A stretch of DNA of 64,000 bases. Source: Pseudooceanicola nanhaiensis (lineage in GTDB: Bacteria; Pseudomonadota; Alphaproteobacteria; Rhodobacterales; Rhodobacteraceae). Positions 35,329 through 45,451 of this stretch are shown in pieces. The position numbers and the translations under genes were made by a program. The DNA is taken from the NCBI RefSeq assembly GCF_020171315.1, contig NZ_JAIUZP010000006.1, positions 434,001 to 498,000 of the forward strand. The letters are read 5' to 3'. Below the pieces are notes generated by a model, which did no database searches, was not told the origin of the DNA, and was given only the letters and a program-made list of their open reading frames with translations. Numbering within the stretch: the stretch's first letter is position 1; the number at the start of each line of letters is the position of its first letter.

Positions 35329-36186
35329 TTACAGCCATTCGCCGCGCAGCATCTGGCGATAGACCTGTGCCAGCCAGCTGTCACCGATCACCTCGGGCTT
35401 CAGACCCTTGCCGGTCAGCAGGTTGTAGCTCGCCTCGTACCATTCCGTGGACTGGAAGTTGTAGCCGAGGATCGCGCCCGCGGTCTGTGCCTCTGCCACG
35501 AGGCCCAGCGACAGGTAGGCTTCCACCAGACGGTGCAGGGCTTCGGCGGTGTGGGTGGTGGTCTGGAAGTCCTCCACCACAACGCGGAAGCGGTTCACCG
35601 CGGCGGTGTAATGCTGCTTCTTCAGATAGTAGCGGCCGATCTCCATTTCCTTCGACGCGAGGTGGTCGAAGGCGAGGTCGAATTTCAGGATCGCCGAGCG
35701 GGCATAGTCGCTGTCGGGATACTTCTCGATCACCGCGCGCAGTGCCTGAAGCGCCTGGAAGGTCAGGCCCTGGTCGCGGCCGACTTCGTCGATCTGGTCA
35801 TAATAGGACAGCGCCAGCAGGTACTGGGCATAGGCGGCGTCTTCTTCGGTCGGGTAGAAATCGAGGTAGCGCTGCGCAGCGGAGCGGCTTTCCTCGTAGT
35901 TCTTGCCCTGATGCTGGGCAAAGGCCTGCATGATCAGCGCGCGCTTGGCCCATTCCGAATAGGGATAGAGCCGCTCGACCTCGCCGAAGAAATCGGCGGC
36001 ATCGCCATAGCGGTTGCGGTCCATTTCGAACTCGCCGCGCTCGTAGATCTGTTCGGCGGTGTAGGTCTCCAGCGGCAGCGAGTCGACGGTGCCGCCGCCA
36101 TTGCCACAGCCTGCCAGGAATGCCGCGAGGAGGAGCGGCCCTGCCAGCTTCATCACGCCGCGGCCTTTGGAACCGACGCCTGTCAT
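35329..36186 (-). CDS. bamD: Outer membrane protein assembly factor BamD
   Basis: A 285-residue TPR lipoprotein of the BAM complex. The signal reads KLAGPLLLAAFLAGC with a lipobox LAGC, so the mature N-terminal Cys is lipidated. TPR helices follow (YGDAADFFGEVERLYPYSEW, then AQYLLALSYYDQ). I choose the ATG at 36186, which has GAGGGTGAG upstream; the ATG at 36153 right before the signal core is an alternative. It sits between lpxC and recN, linking LPS synthesis with outer-membrane protein insertion, an order common in Rhodobacterales. Confidence 0.94.
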   Translation of the reverse strand: MTGVGSKGRGVMKLAGPLLLAAFLAGCGNGGGTVDSLPLETYTAEQIYERGEFEMDRNRYGDAADFFGEVERLYPYSEWAKRALIMQAFAQHQGKNYEESRSAAQRYLDFYPTEEDAAYAQYLLALSYYDQIDEVGRDQGLTFQALQALRAVIEKYPDSDYARSAILKFDLAFDHLASKEMEIGRYYLKKQHYTAAVNRFRVVVEDFQTTTHTAEALHRLVEAYLSLGLVAEAQTAGAILGYNFQSTEWYEASYNLLTGKGLKPEVIGDSWLAQVYRQMLRGEWL

Positions 36187-36391
36187 GCTTGCTCTCACCC
36201 TCTTGCCGTCCTTGTCATCGAGCGGGGCCGTGGCTTGGCCCTGCCGTTCATTCGGGTCTAGCACAGAAAAATTCCGGTGCAAAACGCCTATGGAGTATCC
36301 TGCACCGCCGGTCTCGGCAAGGCGGAAAGGGCGTCCGGGGGCACAGGCGGCGCGATCGGTCAAATCCCCGCATCTGTCCGCCCTGAATGCA

Positions 36392-36419
36392 GAAAACCGG
36401 CCCCTGAAGGCCGGTTTTC
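36392..36419 (-). terminator. Terminator of lpxC
   Basis: A perfect 11-bp stem GAAAACCGGCC/GGCCGGTTTTC with a 6-base loop, about 40 bases past the lpxC stop. The T-run is in the 3' arm on the minus strand. Confidence 0.75.
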
Positions 36420-36457
36420 CTGTCGTCTTTTGCCGTCCGGGCCCTGTCACGAATGCG

Positions 36458-37378
36458 TCAGGCGACAGCGGGAATTTCGTCCATGTGCACACCGGCACCG
36501 GGCAGCTGTGCCATCTGGTCGGCCGAGCAGGTGACCATCCGCAGGGCGCCCGGTTCCGCAAAGGCGGCGCGCAGCAGCGTGTTGGTCAGGCTGTGGCCCG
36601 CGCGGTAGCCGGTGTAGCGGCCCAGCAGGGGCGCGCCGGCCATGAAGAGATCGCCAAGCGCGTCGAGCATCTTGTGGCGCACGGCCTCGTCCGTGTGGCG
36701 CAGGCCACCGGGGCTGAGGATACGGTCACCATCCACCACCACGGCGTTGTCCAGCGTGCCGCCGAGGGCAAGGCCCTGCGCGCGCATCGCGTCCACGTCC
36801 GACTGGCGGCAGAAGGTGCGGGCATCGCAAAGCTCGCGCACGAAGGTGCCGTTCGACATGGTCAGGACCTTGTCCTGCACGCCGATGGCCGCATCGGGGA
36901 AATCGATGTGGAAGGAAATCTCCAGTGCCTTGCCCGGCTCCAGACGGGCCCAGGCCTCGCCATTGCGAACCTCGACCGTCTTCAGCACTTCGAAGGCGCG
37001 CACCGGGGCGGCCTGACGCTGAAGCCCACGGGCGAGGATCCCACGCACGAAGGGCGCGGAGGAGCCGTCGAGGATCGGAACCTCGGGGCCGTCAACTTCC
37101 ACGAGGGCGTTGGTCACGCCGCAGCCTGCGAGCGCCGCCATCACGTGTTCCACGGTGGAGAGCGAGGCCCCTGCCCCGTTCACGACCTTGGTGCAGAGCG
37201 GGGTCCGCTCCACCACGTCCCAGCGGGCGGGGATCAGCGCGTCGCCCACGGCAATGTCGGTCCGGCGGAACCAGATGCCATGATGCGCGGCCGCGGGGCG
37301 GATGGTCAGCCGGACAGGAGCGCCGGAATGCAGACCGACACCCGTGAAGCGGACCGGAGCTTTGATCGTCGTTTGCAA
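36458..37378 (-). CDS. lpxC: UDP-3-O-acyl-N-acetylglucosamine deacetylase
   Basis: The committed zinc deacetylase of lipid A synthesis. I start at TTG 37378 (QTTIKAPVRFTGVGLHSG follows), giving 306 residues, the usual size; the open frame to 37495 adds an unrelated Arg/Pro-rich stretch. The zinc ligands fit STVEHVMAAL (His78) and VRHKMLDALGDL (His and Asp near 235-240). The DGSSAPFV loop is present. It lies downstream of ftsZ but behind the ftsZ terminator, with its own 335-base upstream region containing a 10-bp-spaced direct repeat. Confidence 0.95.
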   Translation of the reverse strand: MQTTIKAPVRFTGVGLHSGAPVRLTIRPAAAHHGIWFRRTDIAVGDALIPARWDVVERTPLCTKVVNGAGASLSTVEHVMAALAGCGVTNALVEVDGPEVPILDGSSAPFVRGILARGLQRQAAPVRAFEVLKTVEVRNGEAWARLEPGKALEISFHIDFPDAAIGVQDKVLTMSNGTFVRELCDARTFCRQSDVDAMRAQGLALGGTLDNAVVVDGDRILSPGGLRHTDEAVRHKMLDALGDLFMAGAPLLGRYTGYRAGHSLTNTLLRAAFAEPGALRMVTCSADQMAQLPGAGVHMDEIPAVA

Positions 37379-37544
37379 GGGTCTACCCTTTCGGTTCGGG
37401 ACCGGCGGGGCATCCTGCCCGGGCCGGGGCCGCAAACCTGTGGCTTTCTCACGTTCTGGACGGATAAAGCGCGCTGAAGGTAACGGCCTGTTCATATTCG
37501 CTGATCACTAGGTAAGACGTGGGGGGCAGACCCTCAACTCACTC

Positions 37545-37562
37545 TTTGCAACGGTTTGCAAC
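37545..37562. promoter_or_regulatory. Direct repeat TTTGCAAC x2 upstream of lpxC
   Basis: TTTGCAAC at 37545-37552 and again at 37555-37562, exactly 10 bases apart, one helical turn. It lies 167 bases upstream of the lpxC TTG, between it and the ftsZ terminator. It is a candidate operator; no regulator can be named. Confidence 0.45.
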
Positions 37563-37624
37563 ATACGGGCCCGTCCGTGGCGGAACCCTGCGCATCCCCG
37601 GGCGCACCCCATGCAACCCCTTGA

Positions 37625-37655
37625 TACAAAAGAAAAGACCGCCCTCGAAGGGCGG
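37625..37655 (-). terminator. Terminator of ftsZ
   Basis: Stem CCGCCCT/AGGGCGG (arms 37639-37645 and 37649-37655, 3-base loop). The minus-strand continuation is rich in T (TCTTTTCTTTTGT). Confidence 0.85.
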
Positions 37656-37713
37656 CCTTTTGATCGCGTGTGACGCTACGTCCGGGGCCATTTGTGACCC
37701 CGGAGTGTAACAC

Positions 37714-39378
37714 TCAGTTGGCCTGACGGCGCAGGAATGCGGGGATTTCGATCCGCTCCTGATCGGGGTCGTGACGCTCTTCCGGCTCGGCTTCGTGGGC
37801 GCGCAGGCTGGGCTGTGCGCGGGTCTGGGCCTGCGGCTTGGGCGCCGGCTGACGGACGGGAGCAGCGGGCTGCTCGTTGTGGCCGGTCATCCGGTTGATC
37901 AGGTTGTTGAGGCCGAACCCACCCCGGCGTTCGCCCTGCGGTGCCGCCGGAGCGGCTGCGCGGGGCTGGGGTGCCGGAACCTGCGCGGGACGCGCGGGTG
38001 CCTTGGCGACCGCGTGCTGCAGACGGGCAAGCGCCTCGGGAGAGGGCTGGCCTGCGGGACGCGGACGGGGCGCGACGAAGTTCTCCGCCTCGGGCTCTTC
38101 GTAGTGGACCGGCGCCTGCTGCACGGGCTGCGGGCGATAGGCAGGCTCGGGCAGGTGATCCTGTGCGGCAGCGCGGGGCGCCGGACGGGGCTCTTCTGCC
38201 TGACGCTCGAAGCTGTCGAAGAACGAGGGCTCTTCATCCGCTTCGGGCTCGTATTCTTCCTCGACGCGGGCCACCGGGGCGGCTGCCTGTGCGACGGGCT
38301 GCGGTGCGGGGGCCGGTGCGGCCTCCTGAACGACCTCGGCCTCGATAGCCTCGGGCTGGCGCAGCGGTTCTGCCAGTTTGCGGCGCGGGACGGGGATGTC
38401 CTGCACGCTCTCGGAGGCGTCGATGCCGGTGGCCACGACCGAGACGCGCATCCGCCCGTCCATGGTGGTGTCCAGCGTCGAGCCGACGATGATGTTGGCG
38501 TCCGGGTCCACTTCCTCGCGGATGCGGTTCGCGGCTTCGTCCAGTTCGAACAGCGTCAGGTCGTTGCCGCCCGTGATGTTGATGAGAACGCCCTTCGCAC
38601 CGCGCAGGCTGATCTCGTCCAGCAGCGGGTTCGCTATGGCTTGTTCGGCCGCCTTGGTCGCGCGTTCGTCGCCCTCGCCCTCGCCGGTGCCCATCATGGC
38701 CTTGCCCATCTCGTCCATGACCGAGCGGACGTCGGCGAAGTCGAGGTTGATCAGGCCGGGGCGAACCATCAGGTCCGAGATGCCCTTGACGCCCTGGTAG
38801 AGGACGTTGTCTGCCATCGAGAAGGCCTCGGTGAAGGTCGTCTTCTCGTTGGCGAGGCGGAACAGGTTCTGGTTCGGAATGATGATGAGCGTGTCGACGA
38901 CCTTCTGCAGGACCTCGACGCCCTCTTCCGCCTGGCGCATCCGCTTGGCGCCTTCGAACTGGAAGGGCTTGGTCACGACGCCGACGGTCAGAACACCCAG
39001 TTCACGGGCAGCCTGCGCGATGATCGGGGCTGCACCGGTGCCGGTGCCACCGCCCATACCGGCGGTGATGAAGCACATGTGCGCGCCGGCCAGGTGATCG
39101 ACGATCTGTTCGATGCTCTCTTCGGCGGCGGCTGCGCCGACCGCGGCACGGGCGCCTGCGCCCAGACCTTCGGTGATCTTCACGCCCAGCTGAACGCGGG
39201 CTTCCGCGCGGCTCTGCTGAAGAGCCTGTGCGTCGGTATTGGCCACCACGAAGTCGACACCGTCGAGCGCCTTCTCGATCATGTTGTTGACCGCGTTGCC
39301 GCCTGCGCCACCGACACCGAACACGGTAATCCGGGGCTTCAGTTCTTCGTGACCGGGCATCGTAAGATTGAGTGTCAT
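37714..39378 (-). CDS. ftsZ: Cell division protein FtsZ
   Basis: Tubulin-like GTPase forming the Z ring. At 554 residues it is longer than the about 383 of E. coli because of a long Pro/Ala/Gln/Glu linker (about 325-540), as known in alphaproteobacteria. The GTP loop is [10 protein letters not shown] at 109-118. The conserved C-terminal peptide that binds FtsA is kept ([11 protein letters not shown]). It is last in the ftsQ-A-Z run, separated from ftsA by a 174-base region that holds a hairpin and three GANTC sites, so it probably has its own promoter. Confidence 0.97.
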   Translation of the reverse strand: MTLNLTMPGHEELKPRITVFGVGGAGGNAVNNMIEKALDGVDFVVANTDAQALQQSRAEARVQLGVKITEGLGAGARAAVGAAAAEESIEQIVDHLAGAHMCFITAGMGGGTGTGAAPIIAQAARELGVLTVGVVTKPFQFEGAKRMRQAEEGVEVLQKVVDTLIIIPNQNLFRLANEKTTFTEAFSMADNVLYQGVKGISDLMVRPGLINLDFADVRSVMDEMGKAMMGTGEGEGDERATKAAEQAIANPLLDEISLRGAKGVLINITGGNDLTLFELDEAANRIREEVDPDANIIVGSTLDTTMDGRMRVSVVATGIDASESVQDIPVPRRKLAEPLRQPEAIEAEVVQEAAPAPAPQPVAQAAAPVARVEEEYEPEADEEPSFFDSFERQAEEPRPAPRAAAQDHLPEPAYRPQPVQQAPVHYEEPEAENFVAPRPRPAGQPSPEALARLQHAVAKAPARPAQVPAPQPRAAAPAAPQGERRGGFGLNNLINRMTGHNEQPAAPVRQPAPKPQAQTRAQPSLRAHEAEPEERHDPDQERIEIPAFLRRQAN

Positions 39379-39403
39379 TGCTCTGTCCGCCTGATGTTGC
39401 CCC

Positions 39404-39523
39404 CAGATTCCCGGGGATTGTTCTGCCTAATCAGGAATAATCTTAACAACCTGTTGCAGTGACGTCACGCGAAAAAGAGGAAATCCCTACAAAATATGGC
39501 CGCGAGTCCGGGCGGACTCGCGG
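39404..39523. promoter_or_regulatory. GANTC sites in the ftsZ upstream region
   Basis: Three GANTC sites (GATTC 39406-39410, GAGTC 39504-39508, GACTC 39515-39519) lie within 150 bases upstream of the ftsZ ATG. GANTC is the CcrM methylation sequence, and in Caulobacter GcrA/CcrM acts at the ftsZ promoter through such sites. Whether it does so here is inference. Confidence 0.4.
39500..39523 (-). terminator. Hairpin after ftsA
   Basis: A perfect 11-bp stem CCGCGAGTCCG/CGGACTCGCGG around GG, followed on the minus strand by CCATATTTTGT. It lies 29 bases past the ftsA stop and may attenuate readthrough into ftsZ. Both arms contain a GANTC site. Confidence 0.6.
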
Positions 39524-39552
39524 GATTTTGCCGATTATTCCAGATATGGGGT

Positions 39553-40887
39553 TTACCAGTTCTCTTTGAACCAGCGGACGGCCCGCTTCAGCGACCGCGC
39601 GGGATAGCGATCGTGGGGCAGATCGAAGTCCCACCACTCGTCCTGCGGGTGCGCCGCAAAGAGACACATCCCCACGGCAGAGGCAAAGCCCGGCCCGGTG
39701 GCGGCCTGCGGCAGGCCGTGGACGCGCAGCGGACGGCCAAGGCGGACCTGCTGGCCGAGGATTCGGCTGGCCAACCCGTCGAGGCCGGGGATCTGGCTGG
39801 CGCCGCCGGTCAGCACGATCTGCTGGCTCGGCAGGTGGTCGAAGCCCGCCGCGTCGAGACGGTAGCGCACCTCTTCGAGGATCTCCTCGACCCGCGGGCG
39901 CATGACGCCGATCAGCTCGGCCCGGGTGACGGTGCGGCGGTCGTGTTCCCAATCGCCGGTCTCGCCGCCGATCTCGATCTGCTCACGGTCGTCCATGCCG
40001 GTGGCGATGACGCCGCCGTAGAAGGTTTTCAGCCGTTCGGCATTGGCATGCGGGATTTGCAGCGCCATCGAGATGTCGCCGGTCACGTGATCGCCGCCCA
40101 TGCGCACCGCATCGGCATAGATCATGTGCTTCTTCATGAAGATCGAGATGCCGGTGGCCCCGCCCCCCATGTCGATGCAGGCCGCGCCCAGTTCCTGTTC
40201 GTCCTCCACCAGCGAGGCGATGCCGGTGACATAGGCCGAGGAGGCGATGCCCGCGAGTTCGAGGTCGCAGCGGTGGATGCAATGCACGAGGTTCTGCACC
40301 GCCGCCGCATCCACGGTCAGCATGTGCATGTCGGTCGCCAGACGGTTGCCCATCTGGCCCCGCGGATCAGAGAGGCCCGAGCGGTGGTCGAGGGCGAAGT
40401 TCACCGGCTGCGCGTGGATCACCTCGCGCCCGCCGCCGAAGTCCGGCACGTCGCAGGCGGCCAGCACGCGGCTCACGTCCTGTTCGGTGACCATCTGGCC
40501 CGAAAGCTCGACCTCACCTGCCAGACCATAGCTGCGCGGACCGGCGCCCGAAAAACAGGCAATCACGTGGTCGACACGGACCTTGGCCATCTTCTGCGCC
40601 GCCTGGATCGCGGTGCGGATCGCCTTTTCGGCCTCCTGCATCGCCTCCACCTCGCCGAAGCGCACCCCGCGCGAGCGGGTCGTGGCGGCACCGATCACCC
40701 GAAAGCCCGCCTGCCCTGCCAGCGAGCCGACCCCGTCCCCGGTGGTCACACGCTCGGCATTGTCGAAGCGCAGGACGAGACAGGCGATCTTGGAGCTGCC
40801 CACGTCGAGGATCGCAACCACCCCGCGCTGCATGGCAGCCCGCCGCATGTTGCGCATCGCGCGCTGACTCTCGTACAGATCCATCAT
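39553..40887 (-). CDS. ftsA: Cell division protein FtsA
   Basis: An actin-like ATPase tethering FtsZ to the membrane; 444 residues. The phosphate loop is VVAILDVGSSKIACLVL near residue 22. The second nucleotide motif is CIDMGGGATGISIF and the third VLTGGASQIPGL. The C-terminal amphipathic helix (PARSLKRAVRWFKENW) is the membrane-targeting sequence. The ATG at 40887 overlaps the ftsQ stop by one base (TAATG), so the two are coupled. Confidence 0.96.
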   Translation of the reverse strand: MMDLYESQRAMRNMRRAAMQRGVVAILDVGSSKIACLVLRFDNAERVTTGDGVGSLAGQAGFRVIGAATTRSRGVRFGEVEAMQEAEKAIRTAIQAAQKMAKVRVDHVIACFSGAGPRSYGLAGEVELSGQMVTEQDVSRVLAACDVPDFGGGREVIHAQPVNFALDHRSGLSDPRGQMGNRLATDMHMLTVDAAAVQNLVHCIHRCDLELAGIASSAYVTGIASLVEDEQELGAACIDMGGGATGISIFMKKHMIYADAVRMGGDHVTGDISMALQIPHANAERLKTFYGGVIATGMDDREQIEIGGETGDWEHDRRTVTRAELIGVMRPRVEEILEEVRYRLDAAGFDHLPSQQIVLTGGASQIPGLDGLASRILGQQVRLGRPLRVHGLPQAATGPGFASAVGMCLFAAHPQDEWWDFDLPHDRYPARSLKRAVRWFKENW

Positions 40888-41765
40888 TACTGTCCGGCCT
40901 CCACCAACATGTCCTTGCTCAGCCACCAATGGGCAACGGCGTCCTGGTTCATTCGGATCGTCGGGCGCGCGGCAAGCCGCATGTCCACCGACGACAAATC
41001 TCTTGCGAAAAGCTGCTGCGCCTCGTCGAGCGCGATCACCCGCTCCAGCGCCTGCACCGGCTTGGCCACCGGCAGCAGCACCCGCTGCCCGCGGTCCAGC
41101 ACCAGGTCCCAGCGGCGTTCGCCCACCCGGACGAGACCCCGCACGCGGTCCTTGAGCGGCGCGGCGGCCGACAGGATGCGCAGCGCCTCGGGCACCGCAT
41201 CGCGGGCACCGTCGCCGGCGATCAGCGGCAGGTCCTCGCGGGTGGCGCGGGTCGAGACACCGCCCACCACCACGCCTTCGCGGTCCACGAGGTCGAGCCC
41301 GTCGCGCGAGCGCCACAGCACCACCGGCTGCCGCTCGATCACGTTGATCTGCAGGATGTTGCCCGCGCGGATGAAAAGGCTCACGTCCTTGACCGCCGGC
41401 AGCTCGAGGATCGTCTGCTGCAGCGTGTCGAGGTCGATGTCGAAGGAGGTCATCGGGAAGTCGAGCTGTGCGACTTCGCGGATGTCGGATTCCACGTTGG
41501 CGGACGCGCCCTCGACGGCCATCAGCTTGACCATGAATTCGGGCCGCATCTCGAACTTGTCGCGCAGCTCGTGGATCGTCAGCAGGACCTGGTCGCGGCG
41601 GTCCTGATCGCCCAGATAGGCCGAGGTCGCGCCAAGCGTGATCAGGAAGGGCACCCCCGCGCGCAGGAAGAAGCGCACCGCCGGGGTCAGCATCAGCCGT
41701 TCAAGGCGATAGGCCCAGAGGGAGGGCGCGGGATCGTGACGGACGGGGCGGGTCAGCTGAGCCAT
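40887..41765 (-). CDS. ftsQ: Cell division protein FtsQ
   Basis: A 292-residue bitopic divisome protein. A cytoplasmic N-terminus of about 30 residues precedes one membrane helix (VPFLITLGATSAYL) and the periplasmic POTRA domain (EFMVKLMAVEGASANVESDI) with a beta domain that binds FtsB/FtsL (QINVIERQPVVLWRSRDG). GGAGGG precedes the ATG. In related genomes ddl usually lies between murB and ftsQ; here the 249 bases upstream hold no such gene. Confidence 0.94.
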   Translation of the reverse strand: MAQLTRPVRHDPAPSLWAYRLERLMLTPAVRFFLRAGVPFLITLGATSAYLGDQDRRDQVLLTIHELRDKFEMRPEFMVKLMAVEGASANVESDIREVAQLDFPMTSFDIDLDTLQQTILELPAVKDVSLFIRAGNILQINVIERQPVVLWRSRDGLDLVDREGVVVGGVSTRATREDLPLIAGDGARDAVPEALRILSAAAPLKDRVRGLVRVGERRWDLVLDRGQRVLLPVAKPVQALERVIALDEAQQLFARDLSSVDMRLAARPTIRMNQDAVAHWWLSKDMLVEAGQ

Positions 41766-42014
41766 GGGGCCCTCCGCGCATCAGGGGCAGACCCTTGGGC
41801 GCGGACGGACAGGATGCAGGCCGCTGCGCGGTGCATCCCCTCTTCCCGATTGGCGTCGTTCACGCGAGCCGCGCCGCGCCACGCAAAGCGTGCGCCGGAC
41901 TCTGTCACTGCCGCCACGTCGGGGTTTGTCCTGCTCGACGAACCCAATTCCGTGCCTCAAGTCTTCGGGCCATTTTCGGCCCTTGTTGGTTTTTCTTTAG
42001 CTTACTGCCTGCGG

Positions 42015-42959
42015 TCAGTCGCCGGGTCTGTCGCCCTTGGCTTCACCTATCCGCATGATTTCCCACTCTAGCTGCAAACCGCTGGTTTGGAAAACCCTTT
42101 TTCGCACTTCCTCGCCCAGCTGTTCCAGATCCGCGGCCGTGGCTGCCCCCGTATTGATCAGGAAGTTGGAGTGTTTTTCGCTCATCTGCGCGCCGCCGAT
42201 CATGGCCCCCCGCATCCCCGCGTCGTCGATCAGTTTCCACGCCTTAAGGTCATGTACGTCATCCGCCCGCCCGGTCGAGGAAAAGCCCGCCGGATTGCGG
42301 AAGGTGGAGCCCGCGGTGCGGTCCTTCGTGGGCTGGGTCGCGTCGCGCTTGGCCAGCTGATCTTCCATCCGCGCGGCCAGTTCGGCCGGGTCGCCCGCCG
42401 GGCCTTCCAGCACCACCTCGGTCAGCACCCAGCCCTCGGGCAGCGCGCTCTGCCGGTACTGGAAGGCAAGGTCCTCGCCGCTCAGCGTCACGATTTCCCC
42501 CGCCCGCGTCACGGCGCGGGCCGAGACGAAGGCGTCCTTCGTGTAGGTGCCATAGCAGCCCGCGTTCATCCGCACCGCGCCGCCGATGGCGCCGGGGATC
42601 GTGCGCAGGAAGGTCAGGTCCACGCCCGCCTCTGCCGCGCGCCGGGCCACGTGGGCATCCAGCGCCGCCGCCCCGGCCGTCACCCGCGACCCTTCGGCCA
42701 CGATCCCGTTGAAACCGCGCCCCAGACGGATCACCACGCCGCGCAGCCCCCCGTCGCGCACGATCAGGTTGCTGCCCACGCCCATGGGGAAGACAGGCAC
42801 TTCCGGGTCGAGCTGGCGCAGGAAATCGGCAAGGTCATCCTCGTCCGCGGGCTGGAACAGCCAGTCCGCCGGGCCGCCCACCCGCAGCCACGTCAGGTCG
42901 GCCATGGCGCGGTCGGCACTCAGCCGGCCTCGGGTCTCGATCTGGTCTGGACGGGCCAT
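42015..42959 (-). CDS. murB: UDP-N-acetylenolpyruvoylglucosamine reductase
   Basis: An FAD enzyme making UDP-MurNAc from the enolpyruvyl precursor; 314 residues, type IIb size. Blocks: [27 protein letters not shown], the catalytic-site stretch [17 protein letters not shown], and [10 protein letters not shown] with the essential Ser, then [14 protein letters not shown]. It lies downstream of the two DUF2484 genes in the dcw cluster, 67 bases from the nearer. Confidence 0.96.
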   Translation of the reverse strand: MARPDQIETRGRLSADRAMADLTWLRVGGPADWLFQPADEDDLADFLRQLDPEVPVFPMGVGSNLIVRDGGLRGVVIRLGRGFNGIVAEGSRVTAGAAALDAHVARRAAEAGVDLTFLRTIPGAIGGAVRMNAGCYGTYTKDAFVSARAVTRAGEIVTLSGEDLAFQYRQSALPEGWVLTEVVLEGPAGDPAELAARMEDQLAKRDATQPTKDRTAGSTFRNPAGFSSTGRADDVHDLKAWKLIDDAGMRGAMIGGAQMSEKHSNFLINTGAATAADLEQLGEEVRKRVFQTSGLQLEWEIMRIGEAKGDRPGD

Positions 42960-43026
42960 GGTCTCTCCTGCGGCTTCGGGATCGCAGGGCTAGGTAGCGC
43001 CCTGCCCCCGCCAAGGCAAGCCGGGG

Positions 43027-43266
43027 CTAACGCGCCTTCAGCCAGCGGAGGAGATAGATCACCGGCCAGCGGAAGACCGAGAGGCCGCAAGCGAGGACCA
43101 CCAGCGCCCAGACCCAGCCATCCCGCAGCAGCACCCACAGCAGCACCGGCACGAAGGCCGCCATCAGCGCGTAGGCCCACGTCCAGTGGTTGTCACGCGA
43201 GGGGATCATCCCCGCCACCGCCGCCGCCAGCACCCAGAGGCAGGCCGCCACCAGAGCCGGGCTCAC
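43027..43266 (-). CDS. DUF2484 family protein, second copy
   Basis: A 79-residue protein with three hydrophobic helices (ALVAACLWVLAAAVAGMIPS, then AYALMAAFVPVLLWVLL and ALVVLACGLSVF) and a basic end (YLLRWLKAR). The start is a GTG overlapping the stop of the first copy (GTGA). It shares the ACLWVLAAA and LSVFR landmarks with its neighbour, so the two are tandem paralogues. DUF2484 is a Rhodobacterales family typically found beside murB/murC; a cell-envelope role is inferred from position only. Confidence 0.88.
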   Translation of the reverse strand: MSPALVAACLWVLAAAVAGMIPSRDNHWTWAYALMAAFVPVLLWVLLRDGWVWALVVLACGLSVFRWPVIYLLRWLKAR

Positions 43267-43502
43267 TCGACCCGGCCCTTGCGGTTCACGAGGTGGAAGA
43301 GCGGCCGCCGGAAGACCGAAAGGACAGCGATCAGCGCCACCAGCGCCATGCCCGCCCCATGGGCCTGCCCGATGAGGACAAGGATCGCCACCGCGCCAAG
43401 GATTAGCGCCAGCCCGGGCCAGAGTTGCAGCCGCATCGGCAGCAGCGCCACAAGGGCCGCGGCCAGCACCCAGAGGCAGGCCAGTATCCACGGAAGGCTC
43501 AT
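43263..43502 (-). CDS. DUF2484 family protein, first copy
   Basis: 79 residues, MSLPWILACLWVLAAALVAL then two more hydrophobic helices (LALILGAVAILVLIG and ALVALIAVLSVFRRP) and HLVNRKGRVE. The ATG at 43502 is preferred to the upstream frame because it begins exactly at the conserved part. It is translationally coupled to the second copy, with the same length and the same helix layout. Confidence 0.88.
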   Translation of the reverse strand: MSLPWILACLWVLAAALVALLPMRLQLWPGLALILGAVAILVLIGQAHGAGMALVALIAVLSVFRRPLFHLVNRKGRVE

Positions 43503-43701
43503 GCGGGACCTCATTTTCGCTCGCCGGAGTTTTGATCCCGCGGGCCGGGCTGACAAGCCTGCGCCCCTGTCGCGCCGGGCTTTTCAGCACTCTGGGGCAC
43601 AAAAGCCCCACTCCCGCGCCCTGCTGCTCAGTCCGTGGCGGGTTTCATGCTAGGCTGCGTCGATTGCCGGCCCTACCCGATTTCATGAAAGAGGTTTCCC
43701 G

Positions 43702-43989
43702 ATGCGCGTTCTTCAGACCCTTGCCGCCGCCCTTCTCCTGGCCACGCCGGTGCAGGCCTATGCCCCCGATGTCTTTGCCGTCTGCCACCTCAATCCGAAC
43801 GGGGACAACTTCCTTGCCCTGCGCAGCGGTCCGGGCTCCAGCCATCCGATGCGGGCCAAGCTGGGCCCCGGCACCAAGGTCTGGGACTGGGAGCGGCGCG
43901 GCAAGTGGTACAGGGTCTCGGTCGGCGGGGTGAATGGACCCGAGGGTTGGGTCTATGCCGACTATCTCTGCCTGATCGAGGACCATTGA
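43702..43989 (+). CDS. Secreted bacterial SH3 domain protein
   Basis: A 95-residue exported protein. The signal peptide RVLQTLAAALLLATPVQAYA is followed by one SH3b domain (NFLALRSGPGSSHPMRAKLG, then WDWERRGKWYRVSVG and GWVYADYLC). SH3b domains often bind peptidoglycan. It is the only gene on the plus strand within the dcw cluster, sitting between DUF2484 and murC. A terminator follows immediately. Confidence 0.88.
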   Translation: MRVLQTLAAALLLATPVQAYAPDVFAVCHLNPNGDNFLALRSGPGSSHPMRAKLGPGTKVWDWERRGKWYRVSVGGVNGPEGWVYADYLCLIEDH

Positions 43990-43991
43990 AA

Positions 43992-44012
43992 AAGGGGCCG
44001 CACGGGCCCCTT
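43992..44012. terminator. Terminator between the SH3 gene and murC
   Basis: Stem AAGGGGCC/GGCCCCTT with a 5-base loop, three bases after the SH3 gene stop, then TTCTTC. It converges with murC and can serve both strands (A-run on the other side). Confidence 0.75.
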
Positions 44013-44041
44013 CTTCGCGGTCTCGCTCTCGCCCTCGGGTG

Positions 44042-45447
<1,406 letters not shown>

Positions 45448-45451
<4 letters not shown>

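Noticed and set aside
37379-37495. N-terminal extension of LpxC to an ATG at 37495
   Set aside because: The extra 39 residues are Arg/Pro-rich and unlike the LpxC family; the conserved protein begins at the TTG.
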